NCBI GenBank assembly: GCA_016806145.1
Contig: CP063166.1
Location: 992,001 to 1,056,000 of the forward strand
Length of the DNA: 64,000 bases
Reading direction: 5' to 3'
Source: Variovorax paradoxus
GTDB taxonomy: Bacteria; Pseudomonadota; Gammaproteobacteria; Burkholderiales; Burkholderiaceae_C
The translations under genes and the position numbers were made by a program. The notes under the pieces were generated by a model. It did no database searches. It was not told the origin of the DNA and was given only the letters and a program-made list of their open reading frames with translations. Below are positions 17,093 to 25,410 of this stretch, one piece after another. Within the stretch, counting starts at the first letter, position 1. Each line of letters starts with the position of its first letter.

Positions 17093-17432
17093 GTGTGCAG
17101 GGAATCGCCGGCCGCTGAGGCGCCGTTGCTTCGGCTTGTTGGGAGGGGGGGCTGGGCAGCGATGGCCGCCAGCTTCTGGTCGCCTATGGTAGTCAAGCGA
17201 GATTTCTCTTTCCGTGAATGGCCCGGTCGGCGATCGTCTGTGGCAAACGCAGGCCGGGACGCGAAAGCCGCGTCCCGGGGTCAGGGTCCACTGGGTTGGG
17301 AGTGAAGTGGGCGATAATTTTACCGGCGCTGATCAGGCTGTACGCCAGACTCCAGCCGCCGGTGGCTGGCAGAACAAAAAAGCGTCCGCGAATAACGAAT
17401 CGACGGGCAGCGCTTCGAAGAGCGAGCAACCC
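17093..17432. other. 340-bp divergent spacer between exporter and glycosyltransferase genes
   Basis: This non-coding stretch separates the leftward wzm-like gene from the rightward glycosyltransferase. A GATAAT hexamer at 17313-17318 could be the -10 element for the rightward gene, but no convincing -35 hexamer stands at the right distance. I looked for a JUMPstart/ops element, which many polysaccharide operons have, and did not find one. A G-rich run lies near 17142-17150. Nothing else is apparent. Confidence 0.45.
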
Positions 17433-18434
17433 ATGAGCAATCTCCATCCTATCCAGGTTTCCGTTGCGCTGTGCACGCACAACGGCGCGCGCTTCCTGCG
17501 CGAGCAGGTGCGCAGCATCTGCCTGCAGACCGTGCCGCCGGCGGAAATCGTCCTGTCCGACGACGCGTCGAGCGACGGCTCGGTCGAGGTGGTGCGGGCC
17601 ACGGTCGCCGAATGCGCGGCCGAATCGGGCCGCACGGTGCCATTGCGCGTGTTCGAGAACGCGGTGGCGCTGCGTGTCGTCAAGAACTTCGAACAGGCCA
17701 TCCGGGCCTGCAGCCACGAGCTGATCGCGCTCAGCGACCAGGACGACGTGTGGATGCCCGACCGGCTGGCCAGGATGGTTCCGCTCTTCGAACAGGACCC
17801 GAAGCTGCTGCTGCTGCACACGGACGCGCGGCTGGTGGATGCGCAGCGAAAGGATCTCGGGCAATCGCTGTTCTACGCGCTGGAGGTGACCCCCGCCGAG
17901 ATCGAGCGCGTGCATGCGGGCGCGGCATTCGACGTGTTCCTGCGGCGCAACCTCGTCACGGGCGCGACGGCCATCTTCCGGCGTTCGCTGGTCGACGCCG
18001 CGGTACCGCTTCCCGTGGAATGGGTGCACGACGAGTGGCTGGCGATCGTCGCCTCGGCGATCGGACGGGTCGACCTGCTCCAGGATGCGCTGATCGAGTA
18101 CCGGCAGCACGAGTCCAACCAGATCGGCGCGCGGCGCGACAGCTTCATGGGCAAGGTGCGCAAGGCGCTGGCCTCGCGCGGCACCATCCACGCGGAGCGC
18201 GGCGCCAAGGCCGATCTGCTCCTGGCCAAGCTGCTCGAACTGGGCGGGCGCGTCGATCCGGTCGCCATCGACAAGGTGCGTGGCAAGATCGAACACCAGC
18301 GCTTCAGGGCTGCGCTGCCGGCGTCCCGGATCGCGCGCTGCCTGCCGATCCTGCGCGAAGCCATGACGGGCCGCTACGACAAGTTCGGCCGGGGCTTTCG
18401 CGGCGTGGTCCGCGACCTCTTCGAATCCGTCTAG
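17433..18434 (+). CDS. Family 2 glycosyltransferase, rhamnosyltransferase-like
   Basis: A 333-residue GT2 enzyme. It opens with VSVALCTHNGARFLREQV, has VLSDDASSDGSVEVV for the nucleotide, and SDQDDVWMPDRLARM at the catalytic acidic position; this SDQDDVW form is common in rhamnosyltransferase-like members such as RfbF. EWVHDEWLAIVASAIG is the acceptor-side motif. No membrane segment is seen. The frame extends upstream to 17214, but the ATG at 17433 (MSNLHPIQ) gives the usual N terminus. The next glycosyltransferase starts 28 bp after its stop. Confidence 0.85.
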   Translation: MSNLHPIQVSVALCTHNGARFLREQVRSICLQTVPPAEIVLSDDASSDGSVEVVRATVAECAAESGRTVPLRVFENAVALRVVKNFEQAIRACSHELIALSDQDDVWMPDRLARMVPLFEQDPKLLLLHTDARLVDAQRKDLGQSLFYALEVTPAEIERVHAGAAFDVFLRRNLVTGATAIFRRSLVDAAVPLPVEWVHDEWLAIVASAIGRVDLLQDALIEYRQHESNQIGARRDSFMGKVRKALASRGTIHAERGAKADLLLAKLLELGGRVDPVAIDKVRGKIEHQRFRAALPASRIARCLPILREAMTGRYDKFGRGFRGVVRDLFESV

Positions 18435-18462
18435 ATCCGGGTTGAACCGACAACTACAACAG

Positions 18463-19527
18463 ATGACCACCATGAACGCTTCCCTGGTCCCCAATCCTGC
18501 CGACCCGAGCGGCATCCCGCCGGATGTCGTGGTGATCATCCCGTTCTACAACGGCGCCGATTTCATCGAGCGTTCCGTGCGCAGCGTGTTCGAGCAATCC
18601 ATGCCCGCCAGCGAAGTGATCGTGGTCAACGACGGTTCGCGCCCCGAGGAGCGGGCCGCGCTCGATGCCCTGGCGCTCCGGTACCCGTTCCGCATCCTCG
18701 ACAAGGAAAACGGTGGCCAGGGTTCGGCGCGCAATGCCGGCGTGGCGGCCTCGAGCGCGCCCTTCATCTGCTTCCTCGACCAGGACGACTTCTATCTTCC
18801 CAACCACATCGAGACCCTGGTGACCTCGATCCCGGCGGATGACCGGCTGTTCGGCTACATCTATGCCGACCTCTACGAGGCCGACGGCGACGGCAACGTG
18901 ATCCGCACCGGCGTCATCAAGGAGCACTCGACGCATCCGAAGCGCAGCATCTTCGATCTTCTGCGCAACGACATGTTCGTGCTGCCTTCCGCCGCGCTGG
19001 TGAGCCGCAAGGCCTTCGACGCGGTCGGTGGCTTCGATCCCCAGTTCATGGGCTACGAGGACGATGACCTGTTCCTGCGCATCTTCCGCAAGGGCTACAG
19101 CAATCACTTCGTCGACAAGGCGGTCACGGTGTGGTGCATCCACACCGCGAGCACCTCGTTCAGCATCCGCATGCTGCGCAGCCGCTTCAAGTACTTCAAG
19201 AAGCTGCTGCAGATGTTCCCCGACGAGCATCAGCGCGGCCGCTACTACTTGCGCGAATACCTGATGCCCCGCTTCCAGGTGTTCTTCGTGAACGAGGTGA
19301 TCGAGGCCATCAAGAAGGACGACCAGTACCGCGACGAGATGAGTGCCGTGCTCGACGAGTACGCGGCGGTCGTGTTCGCGAATCCCTATGTGGGGCGCAA
19401 GAAGAAGCTGCGGCTGTGGATCACGGTGTTCCTGCTGCGCCACAGCACGCCGGGAATCATCCGCTTCATCGGCGCGCTCACGCGGCTGCCGATCATTCGC
19501 AACCTGCGCAAGGTCTACAAGTCCTGA
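18463..19527 (+). CDS. Family 2 glycosyltransferase
   Basis: A 354-residue GT2 enzyme with VVVIIPFYNGADFIERSV, VIVVNDGSRPEERAAL, ENGGQGSARNAGVAAS and the acidic FLDQDDFYLPNHIE motif, followed by GGFDPQFMGYEDDDLFLR, the usual GT2 ED motif. The ATG at 18463 is preferred to a TTG at 18442; a further ATG at 18472 is possible. Some 90 C-terminal residues beyond the catalytic domain are mainly helical. It is likely co-transcribed with the preceding gene and ends at a hairpin shared with the convergent acyltransferase. Confidence 0.85.
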   Translation: MTTMNASLVPNPADPSGIPPDVVVIIPFYNGADFIERSVRSVFEQSMPASEVIVVNDGSRPEERAALDALALRYPFRILDKENGGQGSARNAGVAASSAPFICFLDQDDFYLPNHIETLVTSIPADDRLFGYIYADLYEADGDGNVIRTGVIKEHSTHPKRSIFDLLRNDMFVLPSAALVSRKAFDAVGGFDPQFMGYEDDDLFLRIFRKGYSNHFVDKAVTVWCIHTASTSFSIRMLRSRFKYFKKLLQMFPDEHQRGRYYLREYLMPRFQVFFVNEVIEAIKKDDQYRDEMSAVLDEYAAVVFANPYVGRKKKLRLWITVFLLRHSTPGIIRFIGALTRLPIIRNLRKVYKS

Positions 19528-19530
19528 GCG

Positions 19531-19556
19531 AGGCCCGCGCGTGCTGCGGCGGGCCT
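19531..19556. terminator. Hairpin between convergent genes
   Basis: An 8-bp perfect stem, AGGCCCGC paired with GCGGGCCT around a 10-base loop, lies four bases after a glycosyltransferase stop and 24 bp before the end of the convergent acyltransferase gene. There is no long T run on either strand, so termination is likely but weak by sequence. Confidence 0.45.
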
Positions 19557-19579
19557 TCGCCGGGAGTCGCAGGCCTCGG

Positions 19580-21643
19580 CTAACGGGGCGCCGCGACCGG
19601 CACGGAGGTCATGGCGGGGTCCATGAAGGTCGCGAACTTGCGCACGTACTCGGCGCGCAGGTGGCCGGCGTCCTTGTAGATCGGCGTGGCGTCGGCGTCG
19701 GCGCGCGTGCACCAGTCCTTGTCGCACAGCGTGGGGATCGGGTCGATCACGATGGCGCCGCTGCGCTCGGCGATCTGCCGCATGCGCTCGTGCAGTGCCT
19801 TCTGCTTCGCGTCCCACGGCGCCGTTGGCGACATGCGGCCCACCGTCATGTCGCCGAGGCGCCCTCCCTTGACGAACTCCTCGGGGCCGAAACCGTTGCT
19901 GGTCGGGTGGTCCAGCACCAGGTAGACCTGCTTGTGCTTGGCGAGATTGGTCAGCACCGTCTCGAGCATCGCGAGCGCCATGTCGACGCCGCCGCCGCCC
20001 ATGAAGCGGTGCTTGTTCTTTCCATCGAAGAAGTAGTAGCGATCCGCCTTGGCGGTCTTCGCGTCGGGCTTGCCGGTTTCGGTGAAGTAGCAGTTCCAGC
20101 AGCCGCCGAAAACCACGGCGTCGAACTTGTCGCTCACCGCGAGGCGCATGCCGCCATCCCTGCGCTCGGCGCACACGCTGTTCCCCTCGTCGACCACATT
20201 GGGAATGGGCGGGCAGGCCCCCCAGGTCGCGAACGAGAGCGAGTCCAGCGTGTCCGGCGAGGTCTTCGACAACTCGACGGCGCGCGGCCCGTACTGCTCG
20301 ATGTGGCTGTCGCCGAAGAGCAGCACCCTGCGCTTGCCGTGGCCGATCTGCATGACCACTTCGCCATCGACCTTGATCGGGTTCAGGCCGTCGGGATAGG
20401 CCCAGTCCTTGGCCGCGGCAGCGGTCTTGACGAAGTAGGGATCGCTGTGGCGGCCCACGTAGTAGCGCGTGGTGGCCAGCAGGCCGAGCACCACGAAGCC
20501 CACCATCACGGCCGTCAGGGCGGCGGTGACCGCCGGGTTCTCGCTGCGGCGCGCATGGCGCTCGGCGAAGCGATAGGTCAGCCAGGCGAGCACGAACGCG
20601 ATGGCGAGCATCAGGGCGCGCATGCCTTCGGAGGGCAGGTCGCCCTCGATGATGCGCGCGTAGCTCAGGAGCGGCCAGTGCCAGAGGTACAGCGGATAGC
20701 TGATCAGCCCCACCCACACCATCGGCCGCGAGGCCAGCACGTAGCGGTTCAGCACACCGCTCGGACCGGCCGCGATGCAGAAGAAGGCGCCCAGCGTCGG
20801 CAGGATCGCCCAGAAGCCCGGGAAGGCCTTGCCCCCGCGGATGAAGCACAGGCCCAGCACGATCAGCGCCACCCCCGCGATGGACTGGGCATGGCGGCCC
20901 CAGCCGGGCTTCGGCGCTGGCCGGTGCAGCCGTGCGTAGGCCAGCATGCCGCCGAGCATCAGCTCCCAGAAGCGCGACAGCGGAGAGTAGAACGCCGCGG
21001 TGCGGTGGCTGTGGATCGTTCCGACGTTGAGCAGGAACGAGAGGCCCGCCACGATGCCCAGCACGGTCAGCACGCGCCACTTGCGCTTCCACGCCAGGCC
21101 CAGCAGCACGGGCCAGAAGATGTAGAACTGTTCTTCGATGGCCAGCGACCACAGGTGCAGCAGCGGCTTGGTTTCGGCGGCATTGTCGAAGTAGCCGGCC
21201 TCGCTCCAGAAGGCGAAGTTCGACACGAAACCCGCGCCCGCGGCCACGTGCTTGCCGAGCTGCTCCCATTCGTGCGGCAGCAGCGTGTACCAGCCGAAGG
21301 CCAGCGACGCCGCCAGCACCAGCGCGAGCGCCGGAAAGATCCGCTTGACGCGCCGGGCGTAGAACTCGCGATAGCTGAAGCCGTCGCCCTCGAAGCTGCC
21401 CAGGATGATCGTGGTGATCAGGAAGCCCGAGATGACGAAGAAGATGTCGACGCCGATGAAGCCGCCCTTGATCCACTGCGGGAACGCGTGGTAGCCCAGG
21501 ACCGAGAGCACCGCCACGGCGCGCAGCCCGTCGATGTCCGGGCGGTATTTGGGGTGGACCAGGTGGGCGTCGTGGGGCGTGGGGCTCGTCGTTGTCGTCG
21601 TCATCGTTGCTGTGAAGGCGCGCTTGCTTTTTTCGTTCCCCAT
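19580..21643 (-). CDS. OafA/YrhL-family acyltransferase with C-terminal SGNH domain
   Basis: A 687-residue acyltransferase-3/SGNH fusion. Residues of about 30-370 hold the membrane acyltransferase-3 domain with roughly ten helices; the motif DIDGLRAVAVLSVLGYHAFP contains the conserved Arg and His. After a linker comes a periplasmic SGNH domain with LLFGDSHIEQYG (nucleophile Ser) and DAGHLRAEY (catalytic Asp and His). Such proteins move acetyl groups across the membrane onto O-antigen or other glycans. The ATG at 21643 has GGGGAC upstream; a later ATG at 21604 is possible. It follows a glycosyltransferase gene by 27 bp. Confidence 0.9.
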   Translation of the reverse strand: MGNEKSKRAFTATMTTTTTSPTPHDAHLVHPKYRPDIDGLRAVAVLSVLGYHAFPQWIKGGFIGVDIFFVISGFLITTIILGSFEGDGFSYREFYARRVKRIFPALALVLAASLAFGWYTLLPHEWEQLGKHVAAGAGFVSNFAFWSEAGYFDNAAETKPLLHLWSLAIEEQFYIFWPVLLGLAWKRKWRVLTVLGIVAGLSFLLNVGTIHSHRTAAFYSPLSRFWELMLGGMLAYARLHRPAPKPGWGRHAQSIAGVALIVLGLCFIRGGKAFPGFWAILPTLGAFFCIAAGPSGVLNRYVLASRPMVWVGLISYPLYLWHWPLLSYARIIEGDLPSEGMRALMLAIAFVLAWLTYRFAERHARRSENPAVTAALTAVMVGFVVLGLLATTRYYVGRHSDPYFVKTAAAAKDWAYPDGLNPIKVDGEVVMQIGHGKRRVLLFGDSHIEQYGPRAVELSKTSPDTLDSLSFATWGACPPIPNVVDEGNSVCAERRDGGMRLAVSDKFDAVVFGGCWNCYFTETGKPDAKTAKADRYYFFDGKNKHRFMGGGGVDMALAMLETVLTNLAKHKQVYLVLDHPTSNGFGPEEFVKGGRLGDMTVGRMSPTAPWDAKQKALHERMRQIAERSGAIVIDPIPTLCDKDWCTRADADATPIYKDAGHLRAEYVRKFATFMDPAMTSVPVAAPR

Positions 21644-21670
21644 TGTCCCCGCAAACGCTTTTCGCCCCGC

Positions 21671-22429
21671 TCAGGCGCCGGAGCGACGCAGCCGGCGATA
21701 GCGCCAGAACGCGCCCGAGCTCCAGATCTTCAGCAGGCTGGTGACATGCCAGTAGAGGTACTTGCTGCTGCGATGGCTCGCGCGCTGGGCGTCGTGCCGC
21801 GCGCGGAGCTGCTCGCCGACCTGCAGCCGCCAGCCGGCCAATCGCACCCGCGCGCAGATGTCGAAGTCCTCGCCGTACATGAAGAAGCGTTCGTCGAAGC
21901 CGTGGATGGCGGCATAGGCCTCGGCGCGAAACAGCATGAACAGGCCCGGCACCCAGGCCGGCACGGCCGGGCGCGCATAGCCGGGCTTCTTGCGCGTGAG
22001 GATCTCCAGCGGCGTCAGGATGTCGCGGTGCTGCTCGGGCTCGCGCTTGCCGGGCTCCATGATGCGCGGCGTGAGCAGCCCCGCATCGGGCGCGGCCAGG
22101 GCGATCAACGGCGCCAGCACGTCGGCATCGAAGCGGATGTCGGGGTTGAGCACCAGGAACCATGGCGTGGCGCAGCGCTCGAAGGCCTGGTTGTGGTTGG
22201 CGCCGAAGCCCTTGGGCTGCGCGTTCTCGATGCGTTCGAGCGCGAAGCCCCAGGCGGCGCCGGCCAGTGGGGCGTCGGACTCGGGGATGTTCAGCGTCAG
22301 CACCACCTTGGCCACCTGCGCGCGGCTGAAGCGGTCGATCTGGTCGAGCAGCGGTCGCACGAGCTCGAGCTGCCCATGGCTCACGATCGAAATCGTGACG
22401 GCGGGGGAGGTCGTAGCGGGGATGGCCAT
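21671..22429 (-). CDS. Family 2 glycosyltransferase, WbbL-like
   Basis: A 252-residue GT2 protein related to WbbL/RfbF rhamnosyltransferases: VTISIVSHGQLELVRPLL, NAQPKGFGANHNQAFERC, FLVLNPDIRFDADVL and FDERFFMYGEDFDICARVRLAGW. The NPDI motif stands at the metal-binding position and the ED pair in GEDFDIC is the catalytic base region. Its position next to a WecA-like initiating transferase fits an early step, such as adding the second sugar to the lipid carrier, but this is inferred. It is the first gene of a leftward pair with the acyltransferase. Confidence 0.85.
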   Translation of the reverse strand: MAIPATTSPAVTISIVSHGQLELVRPLLDQIDRFSRAQVAKVVLTLNIPESDAPLAGAAWGFALERIENAQPKGFGANHNQAFERCATPWFLVLNPDIRFDADVLAPLIALAAPDAGLLTPRIMEPGKREPEQHRDILTPLEILTRKKPGYARPAVPAWVPGLFMLFRAEAYAAIHGFDERFFMYGEDFDICARVRLAGWRLQVGEQLRARHDAQRASHRSSKYLYWHVTSLLKIWSSGAFWRYRRLRRSGA

Positions 22430-22472
22430 GGTCTAATTTCGCCCGGGGATTCTAGGGGCCCCGTTACCACCC

Positions 22473-23570
22473 ATGATTGCCCTGATCGTCATCAGCTTCT
22501 TCGTCGCCGCCTTCGCGGTCCAGATCTTCATGCGCCGCGCCCGCCGCCATGCGCGGCTGTACGGTGCCGACATGCCGCAGCGCTTCCACAAGGGCCACGT
22601 GCCGCGGCTGGGGGGCGCGGGCATCATCCTCGGCATGGGCGTGGCCTGGCTCGCGGCCGGCATCACGGGCACCGATCCGTTCAACGTCTCGTGGCCCGTG
22701 TCGGCCTCGATGCTGATGCTGGTCTGCATCCTGCCGGCCGTGCTCGGCGGCATCGTCGAGGACGTCACGCAGCGCGTGCAGGTGCGCTGGCGGCTGATGC
22801 TCACCCTGGGCGCGGCGCTGCTCGTGTGCTGGGTGCACGGCCTGAGTCTCGCGCGCACCGGCATCCCGCTGCTCGACGGCTGGCTCGCGGCCGTGCCCTA
22901 TGCCTCGGTGCTGTTCGCCGCGCTCGCCATCGGCGGCCTGCCGCATGCCTTCAACATCATCGACGGCTACAACGGCCTCGCGGGCACGGTGGCGGTCTTA
23001 GTCTGCCTCGCCATCTCGCATGTGGCGCTGCAGCTCGGCGACCGCCAGCTCGCGGCCATGATGGTCTGCCTGGTCGGCGCGACCTTCGGTTTCCTGATCT
23101 GGAACTATCCGCGCGGCAAGATCTTCGCGGGCGACGGCGGCGCCTACGTCTGGGGCATGGTGATCGCGGTGGCCTGCGTGACGCTGGTGCAGCGCCACCG
23201 CGTCGTTTCGCCCTGGTTCCCGATGCTGCTGCTCATCTATCCGGTGTGGGAGACCCTGTTCTCCATCTACCGCAAGCTCGCGCGCGGCCAGTCGCCGGGC
23301 ACGGCCGACGCGCTGCACTTCCACCAGCTGATCTTCCGCCGCATCGTGCGCGTGGCCTTCGCCGACGACGAGGCGCGCCAGCTGCTCGCGCGCAACAACC
23401 GCACCTCGCCCTACCTGTGGATCTTCGCGGCGATGTCGGTGGTGCCCGCGGTGCTGTTCTGGAACAACACCTGGGTGCTGATGTTCTTCTGTCTTCTGTT
23501 CGTCACGACCTACGTCGGCGCCTACCTCATGATCGTGCGATTCAAGGTGCCGCGCTGGCTGCGCCCCTGA
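22473..23570 (+). CDS. WecA/MraY-family polyprenyl-phosphate sugar-1-phosphate transferase
   Basis: A 365-residue membrane enzyme of glycosyltransferase family 4 with about ten or eleven helices. Diagnostic motifs are FHKGHVPRLGGAGI, the Mg-binding NIIDGYNGLA (Asp164), FAGDGGAY (Asp221) and the carbohydrate-recognition loop LHFHQLIFRR. The family transfers a HexNAc-1-phosphate to undecaprenyl phosphate and starts O-antigen or enterobacterial common antigen synthesis. The LHFHQLIFRR loop resembles the HIHH-type loop of WbpL/WecA enzymes. It faces away from the leftward glycosyltransferase and marks the edge of the polysaccharide locus, 58 bp before argB. Confidence 0.9.
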   Translation: MIALIVISFFVAAFAVQIFMRRARRHARLYGADMPQRFHKGHVPRLGGAGIILGMGVAWLAAGITGTDPFNVSWPVSASMLMLVCILPAVLGGIVEDVTQRVQVRWRLMLTLGAALLVCWVHGLSLARTGIPLLDGWLAAVPYASVLFAALAIGGLPHAFNIIDGYNGLAGTVAVLVCLAISHVALQLGDRQLAAMMVCLVGATFGFLIWNYPRGKIFAGDGGAYVWGMVIAVACVTLVQRHRVVSPWFPMLLLIYPVWETLFSIYRKLARGQSPGTADALHFHQLIFRRIVRVAFADDEARQLLARNNRTSPYLWIFAAMSVVPAVLFWNNTWVLMFFCLLFVTTYVGAYLMIVRFKVPRWLRP

Positions 23571-23581
23571 TCGTTTCTCTT

Positions 23582-23590
23582 TGCGAGAAT
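23582..23590 (+). promoter_or_regulatory. Possible extended -10 element upstream of argB
   Basis: The nonamer TGCGAGAAT (TG, one base, then a -10-like hexamer) lies 38 bp before the argB start. The same nonamer occurs before slmA. No good -35 hexamer is seen. Assignment rests only on this resemblance. Confidence 0.3.
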
Positions 23591-23628
23591 CCCGTCCCAT
23601 CGTTCACCGTCCCGGAGCCTGACCGCCC

Positions 23629-24522
23629 ATGACCGATCCCGTCCTCAACATTCCCCCGCGCGACAAGGCCGAGATCCTGGCCCAGGCGCTGCCGTACATC
23701 CGCAAGTTCCACGGCAAGACCATCGTCATCAAGTACGGCGGCAACGCCATGACCGACCCGGCGCTGCAGGCCGACTTCGCGGAAGACGTGGTGCTGCTCA
23801 AGCTGGTCGGCATGAATCCGGTGGTGGTGCACGGCGGCGGCCCGCAGATCGAGGCCGCGCTCAACCGCCTGGGCAAGAAGGGCAGCTTCATCCAGGGCAT
23901 GCGCGTGACCGACGCCGAGACCATGGAAGTCGTCGAATGGGTGCTGGCCGGCGAGGTGCAGCAGGACATCGTGGGCCTGATCAACCAGGCCGGCGGCAAG
24001 GCCGTGGGCCTGACCGGGCGCGACGGCGGCCTGATCCGCGCGCAGAAGCTCAAGCTGGCCGACCGCGCCGATCCCAGCGTGCACCACGACGTGGGCCAGG
24101 TCGGCGACATCGTCTCGATCGACCCGAGCGTGGTCAAGGCGCTGCAGGACGACGCCTTCATCCCGGTCGTGAGCCCGATCGGCTTCGGCGAGGAGAACGA
24201 GAGCTACAACATCAACGCCGACGTGGTGGCCGGCAAGCTGGCGACCGTGCTCAAGGCCGAGAAGCTGATGCTGCTGACCAACACCCCCGGCGTGCTCGAC
24301 AAGAACGGCAAGCTGCTCACCAACCTGAGCGCGCGCGAGATCGACGACCTGTTCGCCGACGGCACGATCTCGGGCGGCATGCTGCCGAAGATCGAGGGCG
24401 CGCTCGACGCGGCCAAGAGCGGCGTCAACGCCGTGCACATCATCGACGGCCGCGTGCCGCACGCGATGCTGCTCGAGATCCTGACCGACCAGGCTTACGG
24501 CACGATGATCCGCGCGCGCTGA
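23629..24522 (+). CDS. argB: Acetylglutamate kinase
   Basis: A 297-residue amino-acid kinase family enzyme that phosphorylates N-acetyl-L-glutamate in the second step of arginine synthesis. [12 protein letters not shown] is the phosphate-binding N terminus, [14 protein letters not shown] binds acetylglutamate, and [14 protein letters not shown] with [14 protein letters not shown] are standard ArgB blocks. Length is as expected. The N-terminal extension (residues 1-28) is of the type found in arginine-sensitive, hexameric ArgB proteins, though feedback behaviour cannot be read with certainty. It lies between the polysaccharide locus and slmA. Confidence 0.97.
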   Translation: MTDPVLNIPPRDKAEILAQALPYIRKFHGKTIVIKYGGNAMTDPALQADFAEDVVLLKLVGMNPVVVHGGGPQIEAALNRLGKKGSFIQGMRVTDAETMEVVEWVLAGEVQQDIVGLINQAGGKAVGLTGRDGGLIRAQKLKLADRADPSVHHDVGQVGDIVSIDPSVVKALQDDAFIPVVSPIGFGEENESYNINADVVAGKLATVLKAEKLMLLTNTPGVLDKNGKLLTNLSAREIDDLFADGTISGGMLPKIEGALDAAKSGVNAVHIIDGRVPHAMLLEILTDQAYGTMIRAR

Positions 24523-24600
24523 GCGCGTTGGGCTGCGAAGGCCGGTCCCGAGGCGGGCCGGCGGCCAGCGGGCGCGCGGGGAGGCGCGCGCTCACTGCTG

Positions 24601-24609
24601 TGCGAGAAT
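24601..24609 (+). promoter_or_regulatory. Possible extended -10 element upstream of slmA
   Basis: The same TGCGAGAAT nonamer as before argB, here 31 bp before the slmA start. No clear -35 hexamer is seen. Confidence 0.3.
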
Positions 24610-24640
24610 CAATTGTTTACATCTTCCGCACGCGCCTCCC

Positions 24641-25288
24641 ATGCAAAACGAAGAGACAGTCGTCCCCGGTGCAGAGACCCAGGCCGAGACCGCGCCGGCC
24701 GCTCCGGCGCGCAAGCGTCCCAAGCCCGGCGAGCGGCGCGTGCAGATCCTGCAGGCCCTGGCCGCGATGCTCGAGCAGCCCGGCGCCGAGCGCGTGACCA
24801 CCGCGGCGCTGGCCGCCCGCCTCGAGGTCAGCGAGGCCGCGCTCTACCGCCACTTCGCGAGCAAGGCGCAGATGTTCGAGGGCCTGATCGACTTCATCGA
24901 GCAGAGCGTGTTCACCCTGGTCAACCAGATCCTCGAGCGCGAATCCACGGGCAAGGAACAGGCGGCCCGCATCATCGCGATGCTGGTGCAGTTCGCCGAG
25001 CGCAACCCCGGCATGACGCGCGTCATGGTCGGCGATGCGCTGGTCTACGAGAACGAGCGGCTGCAGCAGCGCATGAACCAGTTCTTCGACAAGATCGAAG
25101 CCAGCATCCGCCAGGCGCTGCGCGAGGACCGCGCCGCCGAAGGCTCGGCCACGCCGAGCGTCGATGCGCAGGTGCGCGCCTCGGCGCTGACCTCGCTGGC
25201 GGTCGGCCGCCTGCAGCGCTTCGCGCGCTCGGGCTTTCGCCGCGAGCCTTCCGAACACCTCGACGCACTGCTCGCGCTGGTGCTCTGA
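24641..25288 (+). CDS. slmA: TetR-fold nucleoid occlusion factor SlmA
   Basis: A 215-residue TetR-family protein matching SlmA. The helix-turn-helix region (residues of about 25-70) reads RRVQILQALAAMLEQ, VTTAALAARLEVSEAALYRHFASK, with the SlmA-type continuation QMFEGLIDFIEQSVF and the later RNPGMTRVMVGDALV. SlmA binds chromosomal sites and blocks FtsZ ring assembly over the nucleoid. The first 25 residues are a charged/Ala-Pro-rich tail absent from the enterobacterial protein. Closeness to argB is familiar from Burkholderiales. It is probably constitutive. Confidence 0.9.
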   Translation: MQNEETVVPGAETQAETAPAAPARKRPKPGERRVQILQALAAMLEQPGAERVTTAALAARLEVSEAALYRHFASKAQMFEGLIDFIEQSVFTLVNQILERESTGKEQAARIIAMLVQFAERNPGMTRVMVGDALVYENERLQQRMNQFFDKIEASIRQALREDRAAEGSATPSVDAQVRASALTSLAVGRLQRFARSGFRREPSEHLDALLALVL

Positions 25289-25301
25289 GCCGCTGAGGCA
25301 C

Positions 25302-25320
25302 GGGGCCGCGCCGCGGCCCC
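25302..25320 (+). terminator. GC-rich hairpin after slmA
   Basis: A perfect 8-bp stem, GGGGCCGC paired with GCGGCCCC around a GCC loop, begins 13 bp after the slmA stop. It lacks a T tract, so it is a likely but not certain terminator separating slmA from the catalase gene. Confidence 0.5.
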
Positions 25321-25345
25321 GGCTTATCGCCGGCATAGGCAATCG

Positions 25346-25369
25346 CAATCGAAACCGGTCATTCGATTG
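25346..25369. promoter_or_regulatory. Palindromic candidate operator upstream of catalase
   Basis: CAATCGAA, then ACCGGTCA, then TTCGATTG: a perfect 8-bp inverted repeat with an 8-bp spacer, 41 bp before the catalase start. An ATAG tetranucleotide at 25335 hints at an OxyR-like site, but the ATAG-N7-CTAT spacing is not met. A regulator binding site for peroxide or stress control is the simplest reading. Confidence 0.45.
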
Positions 25370-25410
25370 TTGAAAATAAACGGGCTCACACAACCGATAG
25401 GAAAAGCCCA

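Noticed and set aside
17093..17432. JUMPstart/ops antitermination element in the polysaccharide locus
   Set aside because: No GGCGGTAG-type core was found in the spacer.
22381..22398. TCACGAT-CGAA-ATCGTGA hairpin near the 5' end of the leftward glycosyltransferase gene
   Set aside because: It lies inside a coding region and a 7-bp stem of this kind is expected by chance in 64 kb; no other support.
19343..23632. A very long open frame (over 1,400 codons) running through the acyltransferase and glycosyltransferase region on the opposite strand
   Set aside because: Its translation is low-complexity Arg/Ala/Gly/His-rich text with no domain; it is a by-product of high G+C third-position bias opposite real genes.
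25335..25370. OxyR binding site upstream of catalase
   Set aside because: One ATAG is present, but the required ATAG-N7-CTAT spacing is not met; kept only as a generic palindrome.
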